Origin: Anaerosphaera multitolerans
Lineage (GTDB): Bacteria > Bacillota > Clostridia > Tissierellales > Peptoniphilaceae
Assembly: GCF_004006535.1 (NCBI RefSeq)
Contig: NZ_RLIH01000005.1
Location: 62,001-126,000 of the forward strand
Direction of reading: 5' to 3'
Length of the DNA: 64,000 nucleotides
The notes under the pieces were generated by a model. That model was given only the letters and a program-made list of their open reading frames with translations. It searched no databases and was not told the DNA's origin. Within the stretch, counting starts at the first letter, position 1. Each line of letters begins with the position of its first letter. A program made the translations under genes and the position numbers. Of this stretch, positions 1 to 9,423 are shown in pieces.

Positions 1-450
1 GGATTCTTTGAAAAATTCCAAAGCTTCTTTCTTAGTCATAGAAAGTTTTTCAACCTCATAACCTTCTTTTATAATACTTTTCATTTCAGCTTCTATTTTT
101 TCCAAATCATCAGGAGTAAATCTGTGTTCAATATCTATATCATAATAAAATCCATTTTCTATAGACGGACCTATGGCAAATTTTGCATCTTTAAACAAAT
201 TTTGAATAGCATAGGCCATTACATGGGAAGTAGTGTGCCAAAAAATTTGTTTTCCCTCTTTATCTTCAAATTTAACAACTTTAAACTCTGCGTCCTTGGT
301 TACTAAATCTTTCATTCCCAAAATTTCTCCATTTACTACTGCTCCTAAAGCAACTCTTGCTAATCCTTGAGAAATATCCATAGTAATTTCTTTTACAGTT
401 TTGCTTTCATCATATATTTTCTCTGAACCATCTGGTAATTTAATAATCAT
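1..450 (-). CDS. thrS: Threonyl-tRNA synthetase, N-terminal part (cut by window edge)
   Basis: Threonyl-tRNA synthetase charges tRNA-Thr in the cytoplasm. The 150 visible residues hold the N-terminal TGS domain (about 1-62) and the start of the editing domain, with FWHTTSHVMAYA and AIGPSIENGFYYD, both diagnostic of ThrRS (the first holds the HxxxH zinc/editing signature region). The ATG at 448-450 is preceded by AGGAGGA seven bases upstream. The 3' end lies outside the window. It has its own promoter and a T-box leader, so it is expressed apart from the genes upstream. Identification is firm; the catalytic core is not visible. Confidence 0.95.
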   Translation of the reverse strand, partial: MIIKLPDGSEKIYDESKTVKEITMDISQGLARVALGAVVNGEILGMKDLVTKDAEFKVVKFEDKEGKQIFWHTTSHVMAYAIQNLFKDAKFAIGPSIENGFYYDIDIEHRFTPDDLEKIEAEMKSIIKEGYEVEKLSMTKKEALEFFKES

Positions 451-474
451 ATTTCATCCTCCTAAATAAAAAAA

Positions 475-668
475 GCCCATCATCCAAAGGACGATAGACC
501 GTGGTTCCACCTTAATTATACTCAAAGGTCTTATCGCGACCTGACGCTTTGTATTACCAAAGTACTCCGGGTTAGTTTTCAAATAGTTTTACTTAAAGAA
601 TTTTCAGCCTAGATTCTTCTTTCTAAAAAGATATTATCTATTCTACTCTTCCCATCACCGTAAAAAGT
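475..668 (-). ncRNA. T-box leader riboswitch of thrS
   Basis: The minus strand carries the T-box sequence AAGGTGGAACCACGG (about 499-513). It is followed at once by a terminator stem (CTATCGTCC / GGATGATGG, about 477-498) and a U-run ending near 468. This is the standard layout of a tRNA-sensing leader. A 5' segment with GATGGGAAGAGTAG matches the start of stem I. The specifier is probably ACC (Thr) within AACCCGGAGTA near 567-577; that assignment is inference from position and the downstream gene. Uncharged tRNA-Thr should stabilise the antiterminator and raise thrS expression. Confidence 0.9.
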
Positions 669-674
669 AAGAAC

Positions 675-703
675 ATAATAGCATATTTTTTCAAAAAACA
701 CAA
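675..703 (-). promoter_or_regulatory. SigA-type promoter of thrS
   Basis: TTGTGT (698-703) and TATTAT (675-680), read on the minus strand, are separated by exactly 17 bp and lie just upstream of the T-box leader. The -35 sits three bases past the stop codon of the upstream gene and no terminator intervenes, so read-through from the upstream operon is also possible. Confidence 0.75.
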
Positions 704-706
704 CTA

Positions 707-1399
707 CTAATATACTTCAAATATACTTCCAAAATCTTCAATTTCATTATAACTTAAAAACGAATACTTTTCATCATTGATATCTAAAAATTTGATAATC
801 TTCTCATAAGAACTATGACTTTTTAAACTACCTGTAAATACCAGTTCTCCATTTATAAAGCCGGAAGCTCCACCAATAAATCCATAGTTGAAGTTTTTAA
901 GTTTTATTTGTTTATGATCTATTAAAAGTATACTTACATATTTCTTTAACTTTTCATATATTATTCTATCTGATGTAATCAATGAATTTTTACCAACTGC
1001 CACATTGCATTTAGTATATCCTTGGGTGACATCAATAAGAGTATACCCCTTATTTTTATAATAATTCAAAATATTTCCATCTGTAGCACTTAATTTATGA
1101 ATAAATAAATTTTTAAAAACAAGATAATTTAAGGCAATATCCTCTGGATAGTTTCTCTTTAAATTATTTAAAGTGGGAATTAAATTATATTCTTTTAAAA
1201 AAGCTCTATAGTATGAAATATTATCCCTATCACAAATGAAGTCATTACTTGATAGTTGACGTATTAACATATCAGGATGAGAATTAAAGGGATAAAGTAT
1301 ATCTTTATTTGGTTTAGTATAAATTAAAGTATAACCTTTGGTTTCAAGATTATACTTAATTTCCTCATTTATTCTACAATCAACAATTAGCTTTTTCAT
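707..1399 (-). CDS. DUF6873 family protein, putative GME-fold
   Basis: The 230-residue soluble protein has no signal peptide or membrane segment. From memory of the family it resembles the DUF6873 group, proposed to share the guanidino-group-modifying-enzyme fold; no substrate is known. Visible features are an HPDM motif (about residue 41), a Gly-rich GFIGGASGF segment (about 173), and a lone Cys in a QGYTKCNVAV context (about 130) that could be the nucleophile. It overlaps the upstream methyltransferase gene by 20 bp, so the two are probably translationally coupled. The start ATG has only a weak RBS. Function is unknown; the fold assignment is tentative. Confidence 0.6.
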   Translation of the reverse strand: MKKLIVDCRINEEIKYNLETKGYTLIYTKPNKDILYPFNSHPDMLIRQLSSNDFICDRDNISYYRAFLKEYNLIPTLNNLKRNYPEDIALNYLVFKNLFIHKLSATDGNILNYYKNKGYTLIDVTQGYTKCNVAVGKNSLITSDRIIYEKLKKYVSILLIDHKQIKLKNFNYGFIGGASGFINGELVFTGSLKSHSSYEKIIKFLDINDEKYSFLSYNEIEDFGSIFEVY

Positions 1400-2168
1400 C
1401 TCTGTTCATCTCATACATTATTATTGAACTTGCAACATTTACATTTAACGAATCAATACCATCATTCATTGGTATATAAATTTTTTCCTGAGAATAACTT
1501 AACATTTCATCACTAATACCCTTTGCCTCATTTCCCATTACAATAACAAGATTTCCATTAAACTTATATTTATAAGATGAAGCTGCATTTCCTATACTTG
1601 TACTTACTATTTTAAAATCATTATCCTTTAAAGAAGCTATATCCGCTTTTTCTTCCAATATATATATATCCACTCTGAAAATAGACGCCATAGTTGACCT
1701 AATAAGTTTAGGATTATATAAATCAACACATTCCTTTGTTAGAATAACTCCATCTATGGAAAAAGCATCAGCTGATCTTATAATTCCACCTGCATTTCCG
1801 GGATCTTTAACATCATCTAATAATATATATCTACCGGTTTTAATTTGCTTTAAATTAGTTTTGTGTAGCTGTTTATAATAACCAATAATTCCCTGACTAT
1901 TTTCAGTACTGCTAAGTTTGTTAAAAATAGTTTCAGTAAAGATATAGGTACTACAAAGCGAGGAAATTTTTGTAACTAATTCCTTGTTTTTATTATCAGA
2001 ATAGAAAGTTTCCGACATTGCAACATACTCAGGTCTAGTATACGTTAAAGATTCTAAAATAACTTTTTTACCCTCTACTAAAAATAAATTTTCTATATTC
2101 CTATTTTTTTTACTTAACAAAGATTTAAAAAATTTAAAAAATTTATTGCTACTGCTTTTTATCACCAA
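1380..2168 (-). CDS. TrmH/SpoU family RNA 2'-O-methyltransferase
   Basis: This is a SPOUT-class SAM-dependent methyltransferase that methylates ribose 2'-OH in rRNA or tRNA. The N-terminal substrate-binding part (about 1-100) contains FLVEGKKVILES. The SpoU catalytic domain (about 105-255) shows LLDDVKDPGNAGGIIRSADA (the N-E/N-R type motif 1), VIVMGNEAKGIS (motif 2) and IPMNDGIDSLNVNVASSI (motif 3). The length of 262 matches RlmB/TrmH-like enzymes; the exact RNA target cannot be told. Start is TTG, with AAAGAG nine bases upstream. It follows rho by 13 bp in the same operon. Confidence 0.9.
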   Translation of the reverse strand: MVIKSSSNKFFKFFKSLLSKKNRNIENLFLVEGKKVILESLTYTRPEYVAMSETFYSDNKNKELVTKISSLCSTYIFTETIFNKLSSTENSQGIIGYYKQLHKTNLKQIKTGRYILLDDVKDPGNAGGIIRSADAFSIDGVILTKECVDLYNPKLIRSTMASIFRVDIYILEEKADIASLKDNDFKIVSTSIGNAASSYKYKFNGNLVIVMGNEAKGISDEMLSYSQEKIYIPMNDGIDSLNVNVASSIIMYEMNRDEKANC

Positions 2169-2181
2169 ATTAAATCACTCT

Positions 2182-3894
2182 TTACAATGTCCTTTTTATA
2201 TTTTTCATAACTTTTTCTATAAACTCAGAATTCTTTTCTGTTTTTAACATATTCTCTAATATATATTCCGTTATATCTTGAGTAGAATCACTACTCATTA
2301 CTTTCCTAATTTCTCTGGCAAATTCTAATTCTCTATCATTTAACAGAAACTCTTCTTTTCTAGTACCACTTTTATAAATGTCAATGGCAGGAAAAATTCT
2401 ACGTTCTGACAGTTTTCTATCTAAATGTACTTCCATATTACCGGTGCCCTTAAACTCTTCAAATATGATATCATCCATTTTTGAACCTGTTTCTATTAAG
2501 GCAGTAGCTAGAATTGTCAAACTTCCACCCTCTTCTATATTTCTTGCTGCACCAAAAAATCTTTTAGGTTTATGCAGAGATAGTGGATCCAATCCTCCGG
2601 AAAGTGTTTTTCCGCTTGCAGGAGTAACAAGGTTATAGGCTCTTGCCAATCTTGTTAGAGAATCCAAAAGTACTACAACATCCTTTTTTTGTTCCACAAG
2701 CCTCTTTGCTCTTTCTATTACCATTTCAGCTATTTTAGTATGATTCCTCGGTAATTCGTCAAATGTTGAATATACAACCTCTCCCTTTACCGATCTCTTC
2801 ATATCCGTTACTTCTTCAGGTCTCTCATCTATTAATAATACTATTAGATGCACTTCAGGATAATTTTTAGATATGGACGTTGCAATTTTCTTAAGCAAAG
2901 TGGTCTTTCCGCTTTTAGGTTGTGAAACTATAAGCCCCCTTTGTCCCTTACCTATTGGAGATATTAAATCAATTATCCTATTTGCAATATCATTTTTATC
3001 ATTTTCCAATATTAATTTCTGTCTTGGATAAATGGGTGTTAAGTTGTCAAAATAAGGTCTATTAATACATTGGTTCGGATCTTCCGAATTTACACTTTTA
3101 ATATATATCAAAGCATTATAGTTTTCACCTGGTTTGGAAGGTCTAATTACACCCTCCACTTCATCTCCGACCTTTAACCTAAATCTCCTAATTTGAGAAG
3201 GTGATACATAAATATCTCCTTCACCGGGAAGGTAGTTATTTACTCTTAAAAAACCATATCCATCTTGATGAAGTTCCAAAATTCCGCTAACATAATTAAT
3301 ATCTTTCATTTCTTCAATTATTTCTGTAGCATTGTCTGAAAGATCATCAACATTTATTACTTCTTCAATCTTCTCTTCATTTTCTTCATAATCATCAAAA
3401 AACGTATCTTCATTTACACTTTGTACGTTTAAAATTTCATCTATTAATTCACTTTTTTTATAGTTTTGAGATTTTTCAATATTTAAATTGTCTGCTATTT
3501 CTCTAAGTTTTGATAAGGTCATATTATTTAACTTGTTAATGAAATGATCCTTTTGTTCTTGATTTGACTGTGCTTCTAAAATATAATCTACTAATTCTTC
3601 TTTTTTAAGTTTATATGACTGAGATACTCCCAAATCACTGGCAATTTCTCTTAACTCTGTAACTTTATAATCTTCAAGTTCATCTCTTTTATAATCTACC
3701 ACTATTGGCTTCTCTCCATTTACAATATAATTATAATAATCTCCTCTATTTAAAGAACTGTGGTCTTTCAATCCCATAGATATAGCTATATTACGCAAAT
3801 CATCAATGGACTTATTTAAAAGTACGTCTCCATTCTCTTCACTAGAGCTTTCTGTTGTTTTTATATCTTTCAAAATTTCCTCCATTATTAACAT
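2182..3894 (-). CDS. rho: Transcription termination factor Rho with a triple Rho-N extension
   Basis: Rho is the hexameric RNA-dependent ATPase that ends transcription. The C-terminal part carries the cold-shock-like RNA-binding domain (about 200-265, with GYGFLRV), Walker [30 protein letters not shown] and the Q/R-loop region SGGLDP. The protein is 570 residues against about 420 in E. coli. The extra N-terminal part holds three SAP-like Rho-N repeats (about 30-56, 78-106, 126-154) and an acidic linker. The start is ATG at 3894 or ATG at 3885; neither has an adjacent RBS. Upstream AAGGT lies across a 9-bp hairpin from the start (see the hairpin entry). It lies 30 bp after glpX. Confidence 0.95.
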   Translation of the reverse strand: MLIMEEILKDIKTTESSSEENGDVLLNKSIDDLRNIAISMGLKDHSSLNRGDYYNYIVNGEKPIVVDYKRDELEDYKVTELREIASDLGVSQSYKLKKEELVDYILEAQSNQEQKDHFINKLNNMTLSKLREIADNLNIEKSQNYKKSELIDEILNVQSVNEDTFFDDYEENEEKIEEVINVDDLSDNATEIIEEMKDINYVSGILELHQDGYGFLRVNNYLPGEGDIYVSPSQIRRFRLKVGDEVEGVIRPSKPGENYNALIYIKSVNSEDPNQCINRPYFDNLTPIYPRQKLILENDKNDIANRIIDLISPIGKGQRGLIVSQPKSGKTTLLKKIATSISKNYPEVHLIVLLIDERPEEVTDMKRSVKGEVVYSTFDELPRNHTKIAEMVIERAKRLVEQKKDVVVLLDSLTRLARAYNLVTPASGKTLSGGLDPLSLHKPKRFFGAARNIEEGGSLTILATALIETGSKMDDIIFEEFKGTGNMEVHLDRKLSERRIFPAIDIYKSGTRKEEFLLNDRELEFAREIRKVMSSDSTQDITEYILENMLKTEKNSEFIEKVMKNIKRTL

Positions 3895-3927
3895 TAATGG
3901 TCAGACTCAAAGGAGTCTGACACCTTA
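3892..3927 (-). promoter_or_regulatory. Hairpin between the RBS and start codon of rho
   Basis: Minus strand: the glpX stop TAA runs into AAGGT, then a perfect stem GTCAGACTC (3913-3921), loop CTTT (3909-3912), GAGTCTGAC (3900-3908), then CATTA and ATG. No U-run follows, so it is not a terminator. With the stem folded, AAGGT would lie five bases from the start codon, a normal spacing; unfolded it is 27 bases away. The stem is seen directly; the RBS-bridging role is inference. Confidence 0.65.
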
Positions 3928-4893
3928 TTTTGCATAATCCGGTTTTTGAGAAAGTTTATGGTTTGACTTTATAAACCTTACAGTCCCACTTGGAAGTCTA
4001 AGTACTAAAGTTTCTGTTTTAGCTCCATCTTTTCCATAATACTTTACTCCGTCTAAAATCTCACCCTTTGATACTCCAGTAGCTGAAAAAATCACATCGT
4101 CACCCTTAACTAAATCATCAATATAGTATATTTTTTCTAAGTCACTGTGAAACTCGCTACATCTCTTTTTCTGAGCATCATCAGTTGGATTTAATCTGCC
4201 TTGAAAATCTCCTCCCAAGCACTTTAAAGCTGCCGCAGCTATAACGCCCTCAGGAGCTCCACCTGTTCCAATCATCATGTCAACTCCCGAATCATCAAAA
4301 CAGGTCTCAATTGCAGTTAAAATATCTCCATCAGAAACTTTTTTAATCCTGGCTCCAATTGATCTAATTTCACTAATGATTTTATCATGACGCGGCCTAT
4401 CTAATATTGCAACAGTTATATCTTCCACATTTTTATTAAGTGCATCTGCAACTCTTTTAATATTATTTACAGGAGAATCATCTAAACTTATCATTCCTTT
4501 AGCTTTAGGACCGCAAGCAATTTTATCCATATATACATCAGGAGCATTTAATAAACATCCTTTAGGCGCAACTGCAACTACTGCTATTGCATTATTCATA
4601 CCGTTAGCTATAGATGTAGTTCCATCAAGAGGATCTACAGCAATATCAACTTTATCAAATTCATCGCCTTCTTGACCGATATGCTCGCCAATATATAGCA
4701 TCGGTGCTTCATCTATTTCTCCCTCGCCTATTACTACTACTCCATCTATTTCCACAGTATCAAACATTCTTCTCATTGCATCTACTGCTGCTTTATCAGC
4801 AGCATTTTTGTCTCCCTTTCCCAAAAACTTACCTGAAGAAAGAGCTGCCGCTTCAGTAACTCTTGCAATATTTAAAGCTAAATTTCTATTCAT
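3925..4893 (-). CDS. glpX: Class II fructose-1,6-bisphosphatase
   Basis: GlpX dephosphorylates fructose-1,6-bisphosphate to fructose-6-phosphate, a gluconeogenic step. The 322 residues fit the family. Metal-binding motifs are visible: IGEGEIDEAPMLYIGE (about 56-71), DIAVDPLDGTTS (about 83-94), and the substrate loop DRPRHDKII. The C-terminal region has GTGGAPEGVIAAAALKCLG, typical of GlpX. Start ATG has AAAGGAGA upstream. It starts directly after the aldolase gene; the pairing with a fructose-6-phosphate/transaldolase enzyme suggests a sugar-phosphate interconversion unit. Confidence 0.95.
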   Translation of the reverse strand: MNRNLALNIARVTEAAALSSGKFLGKGDKNAADKAAVDAMRRMFDTVEIDGVVVIGEGEIDEAPMLYIGEHIGQEGDEFDKVDIAVDPLDGTTSIANGMNNAIAVVAVAPKGCLLNAPDVYMDKIACGPKAKGMISLDDSPVNNIKRVADALNKNVEDITVAILDRPRHDKIISEIRSIGARIKKVSDGDILTAIETCFDDSGVDMMIGTGGAPEGVIAAAALKCLGGDFQGRLNPTDDAQKKRCSEFHSDLEKIYYIDDLVKGDDVIFSATGVSKGEILDGVKYYGKDGAKTETLVLRLPSGTVRFIKSNHKLSQKPDYAK

Positions 4894-5550
4894 TTAAAAA
4901 TCTCCTTTTGTTTCTACCTTTTCAAAATCCTTTAAAAAATTTTCCAATCCAGTATTAGTAAGTGGATGTTTAACCATTTGTTTAAAAACACCATAAGGAA
5001 CAGTTGCAATATCAGCTCCATTTAAAGCACACTCTCTAACATGGACAGTATTTCTAATACTTGCAGCTATAATTTTAGTTTGTACATTGTATAGATTAAA
5101 AATTTCTTTTAATTCAGAAATTAAAAGCATTCCATCTTGCCCAATATCATCTAATCTTCCTATAAACGGACTGACATAAGTTGCTCCTGCACTGGCAGCC
5201 AGTAGAGCTTGATTAACAGAAAAAACCAACGTAACATTTGTTTTAATATTTTCCTTAGATAATAACTTTACGGCTTTAAGTCCCTCTTCCGTCATTGGAA
5301 TCTTAATAATAATATTTTTATGAATTTTCGAAAGTTCTCTGCCTTGTTTTACCATTAAATCGCTTTCTGTAGCAGTTACCTCCGCAGATATAGGACCATC
5401 TACTATTTCAGTTATTTCCTTTACCACATCTTCAAAAATTCTACCTTCTTTTGAAATTAAACTTGGATTTGTTGTAACTCCCGATAAAATTCCCCAAGAA
5501 TTAATTTCCTTAATTTCATCAATATTTGCCGTATCTATAAAAAATTCCAA
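4894..5550 (-). CDS. fsa: Fructose-6-phosphate aldolase / transaldolase (TalC-FSA type)
   Basis: This small (218 residue) class I aldolase of the transaldolase superfamily forms a Schiff base through Lys. Motifs are [10 protein letters not shown] at the N-terminus, GVTTNPSLI (about 25-33), [14 protein letters not shown] around the catalytic Lys, and [12 protein letters not shown]. The family contains both true transaldolases and fructose-6-phosphate aldolases, and sequence alone does not separate them here. Start is TTG with AGAGGTTG upstream. It sits between ispF and glpX, with a 4-bp gap to ispF and none to glpX. Confidence 0.9.
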   Translation of the reverse strand: MEFFIDTANIDEIKEINSWGILSGVTTNPSLISKEGRIFEDVVKEITEIVDGPISAEVTATESDLMVKQGRELSKIHKNIIIKIPMTEEGLKAVKLLSKENIKTNVTLVFSVNQALLAASAGATYVSPFIGRLDDIGQDGMLLISELKEIFNLYNVQTKIIAASIRNTVHVRECALNGADIATVPYGVFKQMVKHPLTNTGLENFLKDFEKVETKGDF

Positions 5551-5554
5551 ATTT

Positions 5555-6031
5555 TCAACCTCTTTTCTTTAATATTACTACTGCCTCTGCAGATATTCCC
5601 TCTTCCCTACCTACAAAGCCTAACTTTTCTGTTGTAGTAGCTTTAATAGATATGTTTTCTACATCTGTTACTAAGATATCTGAAATTATATTTTTCATAC
5701 TTTCTATATAACCCTTAAACTTAGGTCTTTCTGCTGCAATAACCGAATCTAAATTTCCTATTTCATAACCTTCATCTACCATAATTTCATATATTTTCCC
5801 TAAAAGAATTTTTGAATCAATATCTTTATAAGCTTCATCAGTATCAGGAAAGAGCTTGCCAATATCGCCTAGATTTAATGCTCCTAAAATTGAATCCATT
5901 ATAGCATGGATTAAAACATCAGCATCTGAGTGCCCTAAAAGTCCTTTTTCATGTTTGATTTCTACGCCCCCAACTATTAATTTTCTACCTTCTACAAGCT
6001 TATGAACATCATAGCCAATGCCTATTCTCAT
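5555..6031 (-). CDS. ispF: 2-C-methyl-D-erythritol 2,4-cyclodiphosphate synthase
   Basis: IspF catalyses ring closure in the MEP isoprenoid pathway. The 158 residues are full length. Zinc-site and substrate motifs are visible: GYDVHKL (about 6-12), [19 protein letters not shown] (about 34-52) and the LFPDTD loop. The gene overlaps ispD by 4 bp in the usual ispD-ispF order, so the two are translationally coupled. Together with ispH/S1 and the prenyl synthase elsewhere in this window, it shows that isoprenoids are made by the MEP route. Confidence 0.96.
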   Translation of the reverse strand: MRIGIGYDVHKLVEGRKLIVGGVEIKHEKGLLGHSDADVLIHAIMDSILGALNLGDIGKLFPDTDEAYKDIDSKILLGKIYEIMVDEGYEIGNLDSVIAAERPKFKGYIESMKNIISDILVTDVENISIKATTTEKLGFVGREEGISAEAVVILKKRG

Positions 6032-6741
6032 ATATCCTCCTCTATATTGTATTCTCTACATATTGCTTCAGCAATAATTAAATCCTCAGGAGTAGTAATT
6101 TTTATATTATTATAATCATTTAAAATTAAAGTAACTTTTTTTCCTGTTTTTTCCACTAGAGAACAATCATCTGTTCCATAATACCCCTCTTCAAAAGCCT
6201 GTTCATAGGCTCTTTTAATAATTGGTTTTAAAAAAACCTGCGGAGTTTGAATTGCCCACAACCTATCTCTATTAGGTGTATAATCTACAATTTTCCCATT
6301 TGTAGAAACTTTAATAGTATCTTTAGCAGGATTAGCTAAAGTACAGGAACCTGTTTCAAAAACCTTCTCTATGGCGCTATTAATTTTATTTACACTTACA
6401 AAAGGTCTTGCTCCATCATGAGTAAGCACAATATCGGTTTCTGCAGGCATATTTAACAAACCGTTATAAATGGTGTCTTGACGCTCTTCTCCTCCATAAA
6501 CTATTTTATAAGGTTTATTGATTTTATATTTATTTAAAATTTCACTTACATAGTAAATATCCGATTGTTTAATTAACAGTAAAATAAAATCCACATACTT
6601 AGAAGCTTCAATTTTTTTTATTGTATAGGATAAAACCGGTGAACCATTAATTGATAAGAACTGTTTATTAATTGGGTTTTTCATCCTTTTACCCATTCCT
6701 GCAGCAGCTATAATGGCAGTTACATAATTATCTTTATACAT
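6028..6741 (-). CDS. ispD: 2-C-methyl-D-erythritol 4-phosphate cytidylyltransferase
   Basis: IspD couples MEP to CTP to give CDP-ME, step three of the MEP pathway. The nucleotide-binding motif [18 protein letters not shown] lies at about 12-29. [10 protein letters not shown] (about 106) and the C-terminal [12 protein letters not shown] segment are canonical. The 237 residues are normal. ATG start has GGAGG upstream. It lies 9 bp after the PBP gene, linking isoprenoid synthesis to the cell-wall genes in one transcript, which fits the need for undecaprenyl carrier lipid. Confidence 0.95.
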   Translation of the reverse strand: MYKDNYVTAIIAAAGMGKRMKNPINKQFLSINGSPVLSYTIKKIEASKYVDFILLLIKQSDIYYVSEILNKYKINKPYKIVYGGEERQDTIYNGLLNMPAETDIVLTHDGARPFVSVNKINSAIEKVFETGSCTLANPAKDTIKVSTNGKIVDYTPNRDRLWAIQTPQVFLKPIIKRAYEQAFEEGYYGTDDCSLVEKTGKKVTLILNDYNNIKITTPEDLIIAEAICREYNIEEDI

Positions 6742-6750
6742 AGCTACCTC

Positions 6751-8169
6751 CTATTTATTTAACTGCTTTAAAGAATAATCTATTAGTTCTCCACCTAGAG
6801 GTGCAGCAACTTCTCCGGCCAATTTATCAACATCTTTTACTACTATCGCCACACATACTTGAGGATTATCTGCAGGTGCAAAACCAACGAACCAAGTAGT
6901 ATTCATTGTACTGGAACTTTGAGAAGTTCCCGTCTTTCCTGCCACCTGAGTTCCTCTAACAGAAGCTGCTTTAGCAGATCCCTTATTTACTGCAGATATC
7001 ATCATATTCTTAATTATCTCGGCATTTTCAGGACTTACCGCTTCTGACAAAACTTCAGGTTCAACTTTTATTACGCTACTTCCATCAGTAGAGATAACAT
7101 CAGATACCAAGTATGGTTTCATCATATTGCCTCCATTGGCAATTGCTGATGCCATCATGCACATATGAAGCGGAGTAGTAGTTTGATTTTCTCCAATTGC
7201 AGCTTCAGCTAAAGAACGGTTCTCAGCTTCTTGATAGTTAAACTTCGACGGTTTTACATTTAAATCAAAGGAAATGTCCTTATTAAACATAAACTTCTCT
7301 GATACCTCTCCCAGCTTTTCATTACCCATTTCTACAGCCTTGTTGGCAAAATAGGTATTTACCGAATAGGTAAAAGCTGAATTTAAATTTATATAACCGT
7401 AAGCCTTTTGTTGAGCATTTCTAATAGGTAATCCCCCACCAAAACTTTCTTCTCCAGTATCGTGATAGTTTTGATCCACACCTGATTCTAAAATAGCAGC
7501 AGATGTAATTATTTTAAATATTGAACCCGGAGCAAAAGAGGATTGAGTAGCTCTATTGAAAAAACTTCCTTTGTTTTGTTCTCTTAAAGCATCAAAATCG
7601 GCATCAATATTTTGCAAATTAAAGTCCGGATAAGATACTAAAGAAATTACTTCTCCCGTTTTTGGATTCATAACTACAATAGCACCTTCCCCACCAAAGT
7701 CATCGAGAATATCCCTTGACTTTTGAGTAATATTTGTATCAGTAGTCATTTTTACACTGTCTCCGACGTTAGGATCTATATCTTTGTTGAAAAAAGCCTT
7801 AATAGCTTTAATAGTTTTATTACCTTCTCTTCCTGAAAGGTATTTATCAAATCTTGATTCAATTCCGGATTTACCATGGACTCTACTATAATATCCCAAA
7901 GAATGAGTATATATAGTTGGATAAGAATAATGTCTTTGATAATTACCTTTTTCTCCTTCAGAATATGCAATTACCTCATTATTTCTATCATAAATTGTTC
8001 CTCGTCTTATAGATTGCTCTTGTAGTATACCTCTTCTATTAGCAGAATGATCCACAATTGCAGAAGCTTTAAAAATGGTAAAATAACTTAAATAAACCAC
8101 TAAAGACATAAATAAAACTATTAAAAAAACTAAAAGTATTAATATTTTTTTATTTTCTTTTAATTTCAT
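6751..8169 (-). CDS. Class B penicillin-binding protein (PbpA/FtsI type)
   Basis: This is a membrane-anchored transpeptidase for peptidoglycan cross-linking. One N-terminal TM helix (about 8-30) precedes a dimerisation domain containing RRGTIYDRN. The catalytic motifs are all present: SIFK in FAPGSIFKII, the SVN motif in TYSVNTYF, and KTGTS. No PASTA repeats follow KTGTS, so it is a short PbpA-like enzyme. The likely start is the fifth codon of the open frame (8169), which has GAGGT five bases upstream. The earlier ATG at 8181 overlaps the rodA stop but lacks an RBS. It forms the standard FHA-RodA-PBP unit with its neighbours. Confidence 0.93.
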   Translation of the reverse strand: MKLKENKKILILLVFLIVLFMSLVVYLSYFTIFKASAIVDHSANRRGILQEQSIRRGTIYDRNNEVIAYSEGEKGNYQRHYSYPTIYTHSLGYYSRVHGKSGIESRFDKYLSGREGNKTIKAIKAFFNKDIDPNVGDSVKMTTDTNITQKSRDILDDFGGEGAIVVMNPKTGEVISLVSYPDFNLQNIDADFDALREQNKGSFFNRATQSSFAPGSIFKIITSAAILESGVDQNYHDTGEESFGGGLPIRNAQQKAYGYINLNSAFTYSVNTYFANKAVEMGNEKLGEVSEKFMFNKDISFDLNVKPSKFNYQEAENRSLAEAAIGENQTTTPLHMCMMASAIANGGNMMKPYLVSDVISTDGSSVIKVEPEVLSEAVSPENAEIIKNMMISAVNKGSAKAASVRGTQVAGKTGTSQSSSTMNTTWFVGFAPADNPQVCVAIVVKDVDKLAGEVAAPLGGELIDYSLKQLNK

Positions 8170-8177
8170 TTCATACC

Positions 8178-9422
8178 TCATTCATATTTATAGGATAGAT
8201 CTTCACTGGCTACTTGAAGTACAGCCAAGGCAATAAAACTTGAAATCATAGAAGAGCCCCCTGCAGAAATAAATGGAAGTGTTAAACCTGTCATTGGAAT
8301 TAACTTAACAACTCCCCCTATGTTTAAAAAAGTTTGAATTGCAAATAATATTGAAACCCCAATGGCCAATATCCTATAAAACTTATACTCTTGATTCATT
8401 GCAATTTTTATGCCTCTATAAGTCAATAGCATAAATAGCATTATAATACCTATCCCGGTAAAAATACCCATTTCTTCGCAAATCACCGGAAATATAAAGT
8501 CAGATTCCGAAACCGGAATTAATTTTGGATATCCCAGTCCAATTCCGGTTCCAAAAAAACCACCTTCCGCTATTGCAAAAAGAGATTGCACCAATTGACT
8601 TCCGGTACCATAAATTCTGTCTTCAGTCCATGGATTTAGCCATATTGTAACTCTTGACCTAACATGGCCAAATAAAAAATATCCCAAAAAAGCACCGACA
8701 ACCATTAAAATAATGTTTGCCAAAATCGCCTTTCTTTCTTTCTCATAGATAAATTGAATTCCTGTAAAAATAGCTAGAAAAATAACTGCAGTACCTAAAT
8801 CTTTCTGCAAAAATAACAAACCTATTAAAAAATAAACAATACCCATTAACAAATAGGGTTTAAGCTTAAATTTATCATCAATTCTATATTGGAAAGTTGT
8901 ATAATATGAGGCAATTAAAAAAATCAATACAAGTTTTGTAATTTCTGTGGGCTGGATTGAAACAGTTGAACCGATATAAATCCAGTTCTTTGCCCCTCCC
9001 TTTTCAGTACCGAAAACCGCAGTAATTAAAAAAAGGAATATTGAAATACCCAGATATATTAACGTTAACTTTTCCAGTTTCCTCAAAGCTCTTAAGGCAA
9101 AATACGATATATAAAAAACCGTAATTCCTATAAGGGCCCAAACTAGCTGTCTAATTCCCGAATCCGGATTTATTCTATAAATTGTTACTATTCCAATTGT
9201 CATAAGCATGGAAACAATTAAAAAGAGATAGTTATCCCCTGTGGATACCTTACCTAAAATAAAATTTGAAATATAAATTATTAATATTATTCCTAAAAAT
9301 AACATTATAATGTATTTGTCAATATGTTTATTATTAAATAGAAAAAGCAAAAAGACTACTAATAATTCAAACATTAAAAGCAAATCTCTTGGGCGTCTTG
9401 TCCTTAATACTAAATCTAACAT
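8178..9422 (-). CDS. SEDS-family peptidoglycan glycosyltransferase (FtsW/RodA)
   Basis: SEDS proteins polymerise lipid II into glycan strands together with a class B PBP. The 414 residues have about ten TM helices. Family motifs include GGAKNWIYIGSTVSIQPTEI, ASYYTTFQYR, LQKDLGTAVIFLAI (which carries the conserved Asp region) and the C-terminal PMTGLTLPFISAGGSS. The partner PBP is immediately downstream. Whether it serves elongation or division cannot be told. ATG start follows AGGGGGT. Confidence 0.93.
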   Translation of the reverse strand: MLDLVLRTRRPRDLLLMFELLVVFLLFLFNNKHIDKYIIMLFLGIILIIYISNFILGKVSTGDNYLFLIVSMLMTIGIVTIYRINPDSGIRQLVWALIGITVFYISYFALRALRKLEKLTLIYLGISIFLFLITAVFGTEKGGAKNWIYIGSTVSIQPTEITKLVLIFLIASYYTTFQYRIDDKFKLKPYLLMGIVYFLIGLLFLQKDLGTAVIFLAIFTGIQFIYEKERKAILANIILMVVGAFLGYFLFGHVRSRVTIWLNPWTEDRIYGTGSQLVQSLFAIAEGGFFGTGIGLGYPKLIPVSESDFIFPVICEEMGIFTGIGIIMLFMLLTYRGIKIAMNQEYKFYRILAIGVSILFAIQTFLNIGGVVKLIPMTGLTLPFISAGGSSMISSFIALAVLQVASEDLSYKYE

Positions 9423-9423
9423 T

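Noticed and set aside
124-306. Plus-strand open frame inside thrS
   Set aside because: Shadow of the thrS reading frame; thrS is strongly supported.
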